A program made the position numbers and the translations under genes. Positions 9,666 to 24,900 of a DNA stretch of 64,000 bases are shown here, piece by piece (positions within the stretch are counted from its first letter, which is position 1; each line of letters starts with the position of its first letter). The notes beneath the pieces were generated by a model that did no database searches, was not told where the DNA came from, and saw only the letters and a list, made by a program, of their open reading frames with translations. Source of the DNA: Pseudonocardia kunmingensis (GTDB taxonomy: Bacteria > Actinomycetota > Actinomycetes > Mycobacteriales > Pseudonocardiaceae); the NCBI RefSeq assembly GCF_006716445.1, contig NZ_VFPA01000001.1, forward strand, positions 2,542,001 to 2,606,000, written 5' to 3'.

Positions 9666-9721
9666 CGAGATGGCAGTCAGCGCTGTCCGACGAGCGACGG
9701 ATCGCACTGACTGCCATCTCG
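9666..9721 (-). terminator. hairpin downstream of thiC
   Basis: Arms 9666-9680 and 9707-9721 are exact reverse complements (15 bp), with a smaller tccg/cgga hairpin in the loop. It begins 7 bp beyond the thiC stop, so it is the likely thiC terminator. Confidence 0.6.
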
Positions 9722-9728
9722 GCGGGCC

Positions 9729-12324
<2,596 letters not shown>

Positions 12325-12332
12325 TCGTTGCC

Positions 12333-12415
12333 TCCCTACGCCGGCATTACCCGGACAGGTTCCTGCGGTCGGTGGCGCCCCAGCCACCCTCTCAGCCCGC
12401 TGCTGCGAGCTCCCG
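12333..12415 (-). ncRNA. TPP riboswitch (THI element) of thiD
   Basis: The minus strand shows GGGAGCTCG, GGGCTGAGAGGG, GGAACCTGTCCGGGTAATGCC and GGCGTAGGGAGG, a full THI element. The last GGGAGG is also the likely ribosome site 6 nt before the thiD ATG. Confidence 0.95.
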
Positions 12416-12423
12416 TCCGCCCG

Positions 12424-12429
12424 ACCGTA
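12424..12429 (-). promoter_or_regulatory. putative -10 box of thiD
   Basis: TACGGT (TANNNT) on the minus strand ends about 9 nt before the first base of the thiD THI element, a sensible transcription start. No clear -35 is seen. Confidence 0.35.
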
Positions 12430-12484
12430 ACCCGATCCGGGAGCGGAGGGAAGATCCTCCGCCCCTGCGGTGTTGGATGCGTAC

Positions 12485-12925
12485 ATGCCATTGGACGGTG
12501 AGTTCGAGCTGAGCCCCGAAGGCTGGGTCCGCGACCAGACCCAGAAGATCATGGAGACGGGCACCACCGAGAGCGTCGACATCAAGGGCAGCCCGGTCGT
12601 GCTGATCACCATGCGCGGAGCCAAGAGCGGGAAGCTGCGCAAGGTGCCGCTGATGCGGGTGGAGAACGACGGCCGCTACGCCATCGTCGCCTCGCTGGGC
12701 GGCGCCCCGAAGCACCCGGTCTGGTACCACAACGTCAAGGCCGACCCCCACCTCGAACTGCAGGACGGCACCGAGAAGGGCGACTTCGTGGCCCGCGAGG
12801 TCACCGGCGACGAGAAGGCGCAGTGGTGGGAGCGGGCCGTCGCGGCCTACCCGGACTACGCCGACTACCAGCGCAAGACCGACCGTCAGATCCCGGTCTT
12901 CGTGCTGGAGCCGGTCGCGGGCTGA
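12485..12925 (+). CDS. nitroreductase/DDN-family deazaflavin (F420)-dependent oxidoreductase
   Basis: This 146-residue split-barrel protein of the Rv3547 (Ddn)-like family uses reduced F420 to reduce quinones or nitro compounds. Family features are [22 protein letters not shown], where the G-x-K-S-G-K-x-R segment binds the cofactor phosphate or ligand, the block [17 protein letters not shown], and a C-terminal [19 protein letters not shown]. Length is typical. ATG 12485 is preferred to GTG 12470. The gene diverges from thiD and ends five bases before the stop codon of the giant gene on the other strand. Confidence 0.9.
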   Translation: MPLDGEFELSPEGWVRDQTQKIMETGTTESVDIKGSPVVLITMRGAKSGKLRKVPLMRVENDGRYAIVASLGGAPKHPVWYHNVKADPHLELQDGTEKGDFVAREVTGDEKAQWWERAVAAYPDYADYQRKTDRQIPVFVLEPVAG

Positions 12926-12930
12926 TCGGC

Positions 12931-15900
12931 CTACCGGCCGGACCGCGTTCGGAGCTTCCGGACGAGCGCCTGCGCCGCCCGGTTCCCGGCCGCCAGCAGG
13001 ACGGTCAACCCCGGCACCGCGCCGCCGCCGATCCAGCGACGAACCGCGGTACGGGGCGGCGTCCGTCCACCCGAGTGCGGGACGAGCCGGTGCAGCAGCC
13101 ACAACCCGGTGGCGCTGAGCCAGGCGGAGATCGCCGTGACGGTGGTCGGCCGGTCCGGATCCAGCCCCAGCACCACACCGACCCCGGCGAGGGCGGCGAG
13201 CAGGGCAGGCGACGCCGCCTTCGCCGTCGCCGCGACCCAGGGCCGGACCTGCGGCGGGCTGTGGGTCAACCGCGCCCGCCACGCGGCGATCTTCGAGCGT
13301 CCGCGCAGCCCGCCCGCGCCGATCCCCACCACGGCGCCCCCGGCCACCAGCGGGAGCCACTGCGCGGGCCACAGCGCGAGCAGCCCCCAGTAGAGCAGGC
13401 TGACGTTGCCCGCAGCGCCCATCACGCGCAGGTAGGTGCTCCCGAAGCGGCCGGGACGGGCGGCCTGGAGCATCCCCAGCAGGCTCGCGTACGCGAACGT
13501 CACCGTCAGGACCACGGTGACCGCCTGCATCACCGGGTCGAACGTCCCCCAGCCCGTGTCGATCGTCAGCAGCAGGTTCCCCGCGTTCGAGGTGATCGGG
13601 AACGCCACCCAGGTCACCAGCCACGCGGCCGCCCGGTCGAACCGCTCGCCGCGGCCGTGCACACCCCGGTACGCCGCACCCACGACGGACGCACCGAACA
13701 TCGCGCCGGTGGCCGCGTAGAGACCGGAGATCCAGGCACCGACCCCCGAGCCGGCCACCGCCGACGGGACCAGCCAGGCCAGGTTCACCACGAACGTGCT
13801 CACCAGCGCGACCGCCAGGACGACGCCCGGTAGCCCGCCCCGGGGCGGCAGCAGGTTCAGGCCGCCCCGCAGCGCGAACGCGGCGTTGCTCGCCCGGCCC
13901 TGGAACAGCAGCGCCAGCACCACCGACGGAACCGCGACGAGCAGCGCCGCCACGCCGGTCTGCACCCACCGCACCAGCGTGTCGGCCAGCGGGTGCGCGA
14001 ACCGGATCGGCGACGACCACGCCCCGACACCGACGACGAGCGAGCTCACCACGATCAGCCACCCGCGCGCCACGTCCAGCGGCGCCGTGGCCGACACCGC
14101 CGTCCAGATGCCGACGCCGGCCGCGACCGACGTGGCGACCTGCAGGCCCAGGTGCGCCAGGTTCGGGAGGAGGTGTTCGCGGTCCGCCGCCTGCCACCGG
14201 TCCCGCCCGCGGGCCCGGGCGGCGCCGGCGGCGTCGGCCACCGCGGCCCCGACGTTCCGCAGCCGCTCGGCACCCCGCACCCCGGCGGCGCCCACCGCGG
14301 CGCGGCCGCGCCACCAGACGTCGACGCCCCACCGCCACGCAGCGCGCACCGCGGCCCCGGCGGGCCGCGGCAGCACCGTTCCCGCGCGGGGCCGCTCGAG
14401 CAGCGCCGCGACCCGGCGCGCTGCGGCGCGCAGGACGAGCACCACCGCCGCCGACGCGAGCGTCCCGCCGACGAGGAGGCGCAGGAGCGACCCCCATCCG
14501 CCACCGGCGCCCGGAGGAGCTCTCGGCTCGGCGGAGTGATCGGGGGTCGGGCGCGTCGGCCCGGCCGACTCCGGGTCGCCCGGTGCCGGCTCGCCCGGCA
14601 GCGGCTGCTGCCCCGGCGGCGGTGTCCCCGGCGCGGGGTGACCGGTCCCGGGCGGGACGACCACCCACTCCCCCGGCCGGATCGCATCCCGGCTCCGCGG
14701 CGTCGGGAACCGATCTCCCTGTGCGTCGGCGAGCACGGCGACATCGACGCCGAACCGGGCCGCGATCGCGGTCAGCGTGTCTCCGGGCTGCACCCGCCAC
14801 CGGCCGTCCCGGTTCGCGGGGAGGCGCAGCGGCTCGGCCACCACGATCGCGTCCCGGCTCGCGGGGGTCGGGAAGCGGGAGGCGTTCGCGCGGACGAGAT
14901 CGGCGACCGGGACGCCCAGCCCGGCCGCGATCTCCGAGACGGTGTCACCCCGCTGCACCGTGACCGCGCGGGGCTCCTCGACGCGAGCAACGCCCACCGG
15001 CGCAGTCGGTGCCGCCGCCGCGGCGGACGGCGCGGTGCCGACCACGGGCAGGGCGAGGACGCCCAGCACCGCGGCGCCGACCAATGCCCGCCGGACGGCC
15101 GACGACCACGGGCCCCGGCGCGCCACCGCGGCGGTGGACACGTCGACACCGGATGCCTCGGACCGGGCGTCGGCCACCGGCCGGGCGTCGTGACCGGGGT
15201 CGGGTGGCCCGTGGAAGTGCTCCGCCTCGTGCGCCGCGACCTCCTGCTCCAGCGCGGCCTCGTGAGCCGGGTCCACCCGGCCACCGGTGACGAGCGGCCC
15301 GCGACGGCCGTCGTCCCCTGCGGGCGCGTGCTGAGGGGCGATCAGGCCGGAGTCGCCGGAGAGGTCGCCGACCGCCGACGGACCGCTGCCGTGGTGCGGG
15401 AACAGCCTGCTCCACCACGGACGGGCTGCCGCGCGCGCCGGAGCCCCGGGAACGGCCGTGGTGACGTCCCACGTCCCCGCGCCGCGGTGGTCGTGCACCC
15501 ACACCGGGCGGCCGGCGCGCACGAGGTCCGCCAGCTGCCCGCTGCTGAGGATCCGGCGCTCTCCCGTCGCGAGGAGGTCACGCACGTACGGCTCCGCGTC
15601 GGGGAGGGGCAGGCGGTGGGCACCCGGCGGGACCACCTCGTGCGGGTGCACGCGGGCCAGTTCCTCCCGGGCGTTCTGCAGCGACCGGCCCTCCACCTCC
15701 GGGAGCGCACCGGCCTCGAGCACCTCGGCGAACCAGTCCAGGCGCTCCGCGACCTGGGCCGCGAGGTCGTCGTTCGGCATCACGGACAGGACGGCGGCGT
15801 GCTCCGCGAGCAGGTCGGCGAACTGCCCGAGCACGTCCTCCTCCGTGAGCCGGCCGAAGATCTGGCGGAACATCGGCACCACCAGCGCGAAGAACGCCTC

Positions 15901-18900
15901 CGACCGGCCCAGCGCCTGGTCGAAGTCGATGCGGTGCAGCTCCCCGCCCCCCAAGAGCAGGTTGGTCTCGAGCAACCCGTCCCAGTCGCCGAGCAGCGCC
16001 GTGATCGCGTACTGCTGGGCGAGGGCGTCGCGCAGGTGCGCGGCCTCCGGGGTGGAGAGATCGACGTGCCGCCGACCCCCGGGGCTCTCGACGTACTCGT
16101 GCAGCTCCACCACGTCGCCGACCCGGACGACCTGGTCCCCGTAGGACGGGTCGACGATCGGCTCGACGGCGACGGCCAGCCGCACCAGCGGCACGCGGAC
16201 GCCGGACACGGCGAGCCTCCGGTACGCGGTCGCCGCCGTGACGCCGGGGAGCATCGCGCCGACGTCGCCGGTCCGCTGCTTGACCACCCATCGACGACCC
16301 GCCGCGTCGACGGCCACCAGGAACTTCGGGCGCCCGTCGCGCAGCGCCCGGCCCGGCGCGAGGTCCCGCACGTAACGCAGCCCGCTCAGCTCGGCCAGCG
16401 GCATGCCCCCGACCCGCCGCGCCGGGCCTGCGGTGCGCGACACGCGGTAGTCGGCGGCGACGGCGCGGTGGATCCTCGCGGTCAGCGCGCGGACCTCCAG
16501 GTCGTGCTCCGCCGCGTCGGCGAACCCGTCCCGGCCGTGGCGGCGCTCGTGGGCGAGCACCTCCTCCCACATGCCGATGCGTTCCAGCACCGCGCGGCGG
16601 TGCGCGAACGCCGCGACGACGAGGGTGCCGCTCGGCTCGCGCCAGCTGAACGCCCAGACGCCGAGGATCCGGCGGATCTGCTCCGGCGTGGCGCGGAGTG
16701 CGCGCAGCGCGTCCGCCACCGCGGCCGGGTCCGGCACGACGAGCTCCTCCGCCGGTTCCGGGGGCGGGGCTCGGGCGTGCACCGGATCCGCCCCGCTCCG
16801 CGGCCGGACGGCGGTCGACGCCACGGCGAACGCGTGGCGCGCCAGCGCGGTCTCGTGGGCGGAGAGCAGGCCCAGCGGGCCGCCGCCGCGCCCGTCCGTC
16901 GAGATCCACAGCGTGTACTCCGCCCGGCCCAGCCGGATCCGGTCGTGGTGCCCCACGCGCGTCACCGCGTCCGCACGGACCCCGTTGACCCTGATCGGCG
17001 TCGCCGGAGCGAGCGCGACGAGGTACCAGCCGCCGGCCCGGTGGACCAGAACCGCGTGGACGCGGGACACGGCGCGGTCGGACAGCCGGACGTCCGACGT
17101 CGGGCGCCTGCCGATGACCGCGGTCGCTCCGGTGATCTCGAACCTCTCGGCCGCCACCGGGTCCGTCAGGCGCACGCTCGTCCCCGGCGGGACGGCGTCG
17201 CGGTCCTGCGCGTCCACACCGGGCGGCGCCGCCACCACCAGCCGGTCGCCCTCGACGCGGCCCTCCCCGCGGGACACGAAGAAGCGATCCGAGCGCTCCA
17301 GCGCCGCCACCAACCTCGACGCGTCCTCCTGCAGGTGGATGGCCAGCTCACCCAGCCGCATGCCCTTCGCCTCGCGCACGAGCTCCTCGGCTGCGGCGAG
17401 CCGGCTCACCGGCACCTGGTGGCCGACCCGCTCCGGCTCTCCGGTCGACACGATCCGTCCGTCGACGGGCTCGAGGGCGGCCATGGGCGCGGCCGCGAGC
17501 GCGCGAGCACGCGCGTAGGCGTGCCGGAGCACCGCGGCGGCCGCCTCCGGTTCCTCCCGTTCGTACGGCTCGAGCGCTCCTGGGCGGACCGCCTGCAGCA
17601 GGGCGAGCTCGGCCCGGGCGCGGTGCACCGCCTCGGTGAAGACCGCGGCGCGCGCGGCGGGCTCGGTGCGCGCGACCTTCACCGCGACCACGGTGATCCC
17701 TTCCCGGCCGTGCACGGCGACCCGGGCGCCCAGCTGCCGCAGCAGGGCTGTCACCTCGGGCATGTGCGACCGCACGTTCACCCCGGTGTGGATGATCAGG
17801 GTCCCGCCGACCCGCAACGCCGTCATGACCTCGGCGAGCGCGCCGATCCGGTGCCGGGTGAACGCCACGTACGGCAGCCGCTCGAAGAACACCTCCTGGT
17901 AGTGCTCCGGAGGCAGCTCGAGCGCGGCGAGGTCACCCATGATGTCCGGCGCCGCGCTGGGGAGGATGTTGAGCGTGTCGTCGCGCGCCGACAACGGCGG
18001 CATGCGCGCGGCCCACCCACCGCCCACGACGAGCCGGCGCCCGTTCGGTGCGGTACGCATGCCGTCGGCCGGGGAGGCGGCGTCCGCCCCGGTCCCGCCG
18101 ATGTGCACGTGGTGCCGGAGGCGGGGGAGCTCTCGACGGACCGCGTCGCGGACGACGGCGGACCCGAGCGCGCCGCCGCGGATCGCCGCGAGCGTCCGGG
18201 GATCGGTGAACAACCAGTCGCCGTGGCCGCGGAACAGCAGGTCACCCGCCCGCTCGGCGAAGCCCTCGACGGCGCACAGGCCCGTGGCACACGGAGCGAT
18301 CTCGTGCAGACCGAGCCCGGTGAGCTGCACGAGCTCGCCGGGCAGGAGCACCTCGGTGGCGCGGCTCGGGACGAGGAGCGGCGCGAGGGCCTCCCGCCGC
18401 TTCGCGTCCACCCGCGGCGCCACCAGCCCCTCGACGTGGCCGCGCTGGTGGTCGAGCGCCTCGGCCGGGCCGGCCGCCGGGGACGCGGGTACCCCGCTCG
18501 CGCGGACGAACGCGGCGACCGTCGTGCCCTCCACCGCGAAGCCCATCGCGCCTTCGCCGCCGGCTCCCTCCAAGAGGCTCTGCATCAGACCGTGGACCGT
18601 GCCGTCGGGCCCGACGACAGGCCCACCGGAGTTGCCGGCGACCGCCCAGTCGTCGCCGACGAACGCCACGCCGGACCGGTCGATCCGCGTCACGAGGCCA
18701 CCGGTGACGAGGGCGTACTCGCCGCGGGTGGCCAGCGGCCCCGAGCTGATCGGGATGGTCGTGCCCGGGTAGCCGAGCACGGCCACCGCGACCCGCGGCC
18801 GGCCGGCGGCGAACACGACCGGGGCGACCGCGTGGCGCGCGAGCCGCGCGTCGTCGACCCGGACGACGGCCAGATCGAGGTCCCGAACGGTCGCCAGCAG

Positions 18901-21900
18901 TTCGTCGCGACCGCGACCCGCGCCGTCCCGGGCTGCGAGCTCGTCCACGACCGCCGCGGCGGTGGGGACGGGCAGGACCGTTCCACGGAACGTGCCCGCG
19001 GCCATCGTGACCGTGACCTGGGCGCCTGCCGGGTCCCACCCGTCGAAGCCCGCGTACTGCGAGTGCTCGGGGTCGACGACGTGCCGGTTGGTCACGACGT
19101 ACCCCGTGGTGCCCCGCACCGCGTACACCAGCCCGGACCCCCACCCCCCTCGATCGGGAACCACGTGCGCCAGCCGGGCGAGGACCGGATGCGGGCGGAG
19201 CCCGAACTCGGGTGCCTGCATGGCCGCCCGCTCCCACCCCTGCAGCGGGCCGGACGCGTCGAGGACCCCGGCGAACACCGTCTGCAGCTGCGGTGCGACC
19301 CCGACGGCGGCGGCCAGCGGTGCGAGGTCGGGCAGCGGCGCCCGGTCGTGGACCTGCCACTCCGCGGCGTCCGGACGCGCAGTGTGGGTCAGCTCGTGCG
19401 CGAACAGGGCGTGCCGCGCGGACGCATCCAGCACCCCCGCGCGCAGCGCGTCGTACACCCGCCGGTCCAGCGTCAGCCTGCCGCCCCCGTCCGCCCACAC
19501 CGCCAGGTCGCCGGGACCGCCCGCCGCGGCGATCTCGGCGTTCAACCCGTCGACCACGCAGACACCCGTGCAGCCGCGCCCGCGCATCCCCTCCGCGGTC
19601 CACCCACCGGTGAGCGACACCAGCCCCGGGTCGTCGACGCCCAGCCGCAGCCCGACCGGCATCCGGGCGACCACGTGCGCGACCACCGCCTGCTGCCGCT
19701 CGGTCGCCATCCCGCCGCCGAGCAGCGACGCGCCGCCCGGTGGGCCGTGGTCGCGCACCACGTCGCGCCGTCCGCCGGTGGGACGGTGCGCGAGGGTGCG
19801 GGCCACGAGGACGCCGACGGCGGCGGCCGTCGCGGCGGTCGCCGCGGTCAGCAGCGGTGCGACACCCGGGCCTGCGGCCGACACCGCCACCGGCGCCGCG
19901 GCGGCCGCAGGCGCGACCACCAGCACCACGAGCACGGCGACCGGAACCGCCACCGCGAACCGCGCCGTCCACGGGTGGGCGTCCGCCCAACGGGCGACGG
20001 CGGCCGCGGACGCGCGGAACCTGCCGGCGATCCCGCCGCGTTCCGGCGCCGGCCCCGCCGCCGGCGCGGCGCCCGGGATGCGGGCGAGCTCGGCGCCGCG
20101 CGCGACGGCGGCGGCCAGCCGGTCCTGCAGTGCCCGCTGTCGTGCTTCGAGGGCGCGGGCGCGCGGGCCGGTGTCCTGCGCCGCCGCGATCCGCGCGTCC
20201 ACCCGGGCCAGGGCGGCGGCCAGTCGCTGCTGCCGGTCGTGCTCGCGACCGCGCGCCCAGTGCAGGTGCCGGCTCTCGTGCAACGGTGGTGCCGCGGCCT
20301 CCGCGGCGGCCCGGGCCACCCGGCTCCACTCGGTCCGCAGGCGCTCCGTCCGCGCGGGCAGCCACTTGCGCCCCGGCTTCCAGTCGCGCCGCTCATCGAT
20401 CTTCGCCAGCTGCGCGACCAACCGTTCGAGCGTCGCGCCCCGGCTCGCCGAGGCCCGCCGGGCGAACTCACCCGGCAACCGCGCGAGGCTCTCCCGGATC
20501 TGGGCCGCGCGCTCCTCGTTCTCCTCCAGCGCGGCGCGCAGCCGCGCCCGGGCGCGTTCCGACCTCGCCTTCCCCAGCTGCGCGCGCTGCCACGCCTGCT
20601 CGGTCAGGTTGCGCACGAGCATCCGCTGGGCGTGGTTGACCAGGTGCCGGAACGCGCGGTCCGCCCACCGGTCCGGCACCCCCGCGAGCAGGCGGCCCAG
20701 CCGCCCGGGCGCCACCTTCACCAGGCCACGGGCCAGCCCGGACACCATGCTGCCGACGACCCGGCTCAGGCCCGTCCACAGGTCGAGCACCTGCCGGCGC
20801 GCGTTCCGCTCGCGCACGAGCTCCTTGTAGAGCCGCCGCGGCTCCACGATCGGCGTATCCGCGTACGCGACGAGGAACCCGACGAAGTGGAACGTGTACA
20901 GGGTCAGGCGCCGACCGGCGACACCCTTGTCGTACGAGGCCACCCAGTTGCCCAGCCGCTGCCGGACCCGCGTCCACCCGACCACCTTCGGCGCCGGCAC
21001 CCCCGGCATCGTCGTGACGTCCACGGGGCTCTGCACGAACGTGTAGAGGAACGGCCCGAACTGCAGTCCGAGGACGTTGAGCCGTAGCCACAACCGCGCA
21101 TCCGGGATGACCGTGACCGGCCACTTCATCCGGTTCTCCGGCTCTTCCCGCAACCCCCGCGACATCGACGTCGACAACGTCCCGAGCAGCACCGAGACGA
21201 CGCCCACCAGCTCCACCAGCACGAACGGTGCCAGCGCCCACGTCCACAGCGGCACGCTCGCCAGCGGGAACAGCAGCGCCACCATCCACGTGCGCTCCCA
21301 CCGGATCGAACCGAGGAACCCCCGCAACCCCGGCTGCGCACCGGGCGCCCGCGCGGTCTTCAGGTGCGGGAACATGAACCAGAACGGCAGTACGGCCGCC
21401 GCCCACTGCGGGCCCAGCACCCACGAGACGACCGCGACGATCGCGGCCGGGACGATCGGCACGTAGATCCGCCCCTCGGTGCCGAACCGCGCGTGCCCAC
21501 CCACCTTGCGCACCCGGTGCGCGCTCAGCCCCTGTGCGGCGGCCACCTCCCGCGCCGCGCGCACGGACTGCGCCAGTGCGCGGCCCGCCTCGTCCCGGGT
21601 CGCGGCCGGCCCCGCGAGCTCGGCGGCGGTGGCGTCCGCGGCGCGTGCCGCGGCGAGCTCCGTCGACGCCCGGACCAGATCGGTCAGCTGGGCGCGCGAG
21701 GCCTTGACGCGACGGCGCACGTCATCGGCGGTTCGCCACGACCGCAGCCGCAGCGGAACCATCCGTCCCGGGCCGCGCTCGACCTGACCCCAGGCCAGGA
21801 CGGCGTCGGTGAGCCACGCGCGGACCGCGGCGGCCTGTGCCGGGAGCGGCAGGCCGGCCAGGCCCACACCCGCCACACCCAGCGGGTTGCGCCACAACGC

Positions 21901-24900
21901 GTCGACGACCTGGGGCGGCGCCCGGGCGAGCACCTGCCCGAACACCCCGCCGGGGCGGAACCGCTCCACCCCGGCGCCGTCGACCGACCGCTCCAGCAGC
22001 CCGACACCCGCGAGGTCGCGCAACCAGCCGGCGATCTTCGTCGGTCCCGCGCCCCGGTGCGGGCCACCGGCCACCACGTGCCGCGCGGCCGACACCGTCC
22101 AACCGGGGAGGCCGACCGCGCGCTCCGTCGCGGGCCGCAGGCCGAGGTCACCGAGCACGGCGTGCAGCTCGTCGGCCGAGAGCCCCTGCGGCGAGCGCCG
22201 CCACAGCCCCGGGCCTGCACCGTCCGCGCCCCACCACACCGCTCCCAGCAGCCGCCACGCGTCCCAGGCGGCGGCGTCGCCCGCGCCCGGCCGGGCCGCC
22301 GGCAGCCGGCCCCAGCGCAGCACCGCCGCGCGCAGTCCCCGCTGCCGCGCCGCCACCCGTCCACGGTCGGTCACCGGCACCGACCCGGGCGCCGCCCCCG
22401 GCCGCCTGCCGAGCCGGGCGTCGACCGCGGCGAGCAGGTGCGCGGCCTCGGCCAGCAACGCCGCCCGCTCCACCCGGGACGCCCCGCGCAGCCCCCGGTG
22501 GGTCTCCGCCAGCCGGGTGAGCAACTGCTGCACCGCCGCCGGCTCCCGGGAACCCCGCACCCCGAGCGCGGACCCCACCGTCCGGCGCAGCCTCGCGAGC
22601 CCAGCCAGCAGACCTCGCCCGCCACCCCCACGCCGCACGCCCGGCGCCACCTCGATCCGCCGGTCCACGTACTCGGCGAACGCCGCCGCCTCGTCCAGCA
22701 GGTGGTGGCGCACCTCGTGCCGACCCCGGAAGACGGGGTCGCCGCGGTGCGCACCGGGGTGGTCGAAGCGCACCTCCTCGTGCCGGAACACGTCCAGCAC
22801 CCAGCCGTCCAGCAGGCGCTGCAGCTCCCCGGCGAGATCGTCGCGGCCGAGGTCGCGCGCTACCTCGACGACCTCGTGCACCCGCTGGACCCGCGCGAAC
22901 ACCTCCGCGTCCACCGCCACCAGCCGCTCCCGGCTGCCCGCCCAGGCGAACCTGGTCACGCCGTCCACGCCGTACTTCGCAGCCGCGCGTGCCGACAGAC
23001 CCCGCACCGGCAGCACCCGCAGGACCCCGACCGGCCGGCCGCGGCCGTCGCGCACCGCCACCGGCACGATCACCGCGCGGCCGCTCCGGTACCGCCCCGT
23101 CAGCCACCGCGCCAGTCCCGCGTCCGCCCGTGCCGGGAGATCGCCCGCATGCACCGACGGCACGCGGGACGCGGTCGACCCGGCGCCGGCCGCGGTCCCG
23201 GCCGTCGCCCGCAGCGGGCTCAGGTCCGGCAGCGGCGGCAACCGGTCGTGCGCCACCCGCTCCCCGGCCGGCAGCCGGCCGTTGCGCAGCTCGGCGAGCT
23301 CGTGGGTGCCCAGCATCCGCAGCGCCGTGTGGTCCAGCGCCCCCGCGTCCAGGGCCGTCAGCACGTCCGCGTCGACGTACAGCAGGCCGGTGCGCGCGTC
23401 GGCGTGGACCACGAGGTCGTCGACGCCGCTCACCCGCGCGACGTCGCGGGTCAGCCCCCGCACCGCGCACAGGCCCCCGCAGCCGGCGTTCTCCACCTCG
23501 GCGTGGGGGAGGCCGAACAGGTCGGCCACCTGCTCCGGCCCCAGCCGCGTGACCACGGGCGCCCGGTCGAGCAGGGCGACGATCGCCACGAGCTGGTCAC
23601 GGGTGAGGTCGGCGCCGGAGATGCGGGCGGGCCCACCGGCAGGCTCGGTCGGCTCGCTGCCCGGCGGTCCCCGCGCGGGGTCGGTCGTGCCCGTCCACCT
23701 GGAGGCACCCGGCAAGGCGGGGCGGGTGCCGGCATCCGGGTCGCCCACGCCGGGATCGGCGAAGGACGGCGCCCAGAACCCGGTGGTCGGGAACTCCTCG
23801 GGTGCGCTCCAGGCGGCCTTCCGCTGCGCGAGCCAGGTCCGCCCGGTGATGGAGCCCCCGCGGACCTCGTGCAGGCGGGCCAGCGCCGTCTCGATCTCGT
23901 AGCCGCCCAGCCCTGCTCGTTCCAGCCGGGCCTTCAGCGCCGCCCCGTCCACGCGGTCCACCGCATCGCGGACGGCGCCGCTGAGCGGGCTGCCCTGCTG
24001 GGCCAGCACGAACTCCGACCCCCGCGTCAGCAGCCCGTCCAGCTCCGCGCGCGGGAGGAACGCGAACCCGTGGTCGATGAGCTGCAGCCGGGCGCCGTAG
24101 GACAGGTAGTTCGACTCGCGCCGATCGGTGTTCGCCATCACGTAGTCGAGGACCGCCACGCGCTCCCGGTCCCACGCGTCGTACCCCGAGATGTCCTCGA
24201 CACCGCCGTACGCGAGGTGCACCCACCGCTGGACCGAACCGGGCCCGTGCTCGCCGTTCCACGCGACGGTCACCGGCACGAGGTCCTCCCAGCCCAACGC
24301 CACCGCCAGCTCGTACGCGGCGATCTCGCGCGCCGGTTCGCCCGGTGCGGTGCTCTCGGGCTTGTAGACGCCCACCAGGCGGCCGTCGACGAACACGGCG
24401 TACGGCCCGCCCGGGTACCCGTCGATCGCCCCCAGCTGCACGTCGCCGCCGAGCATCCGACGGAACTCGCGGCGGGTCTGCGCGGCGGGCACCTCGGTCA
24501 GCCGCTCGACGACCCACCGCGCGTGCTCGTCGTGGACGTGCTCGTCGTAGGCGTCCCGCGCAGGCGCGTCCGGGTCCAGGTGGAACAGCCGCGCGTGCTC
24601 GACGGCGTGGTGGAGCAGACCGTGGCGGCGCAGCTCGGCGAGCCGGTGCTCGGGCACGACGATCACGCCGACGCCGGTCGCCGTGTCCGGCCAGGAGAAC
24701 TCGACCACGCGCCGCGCGAGGTCCACCGCCTGCCGCTGCGGCACGCCGTCGCGCCGCAGCTGCCCGACGACGTCGGAGACCTGCGGGACGAAGAGCTCCT
24801 CGTCGTCGCGCAGCCCGGCCTCCGGCGGACCGCGGTTGCGCACCGGGCGCCCGTCGCGACGGGCCACGGCGGCCTTCCACATCCGCGCCAGCGCCTGCTG

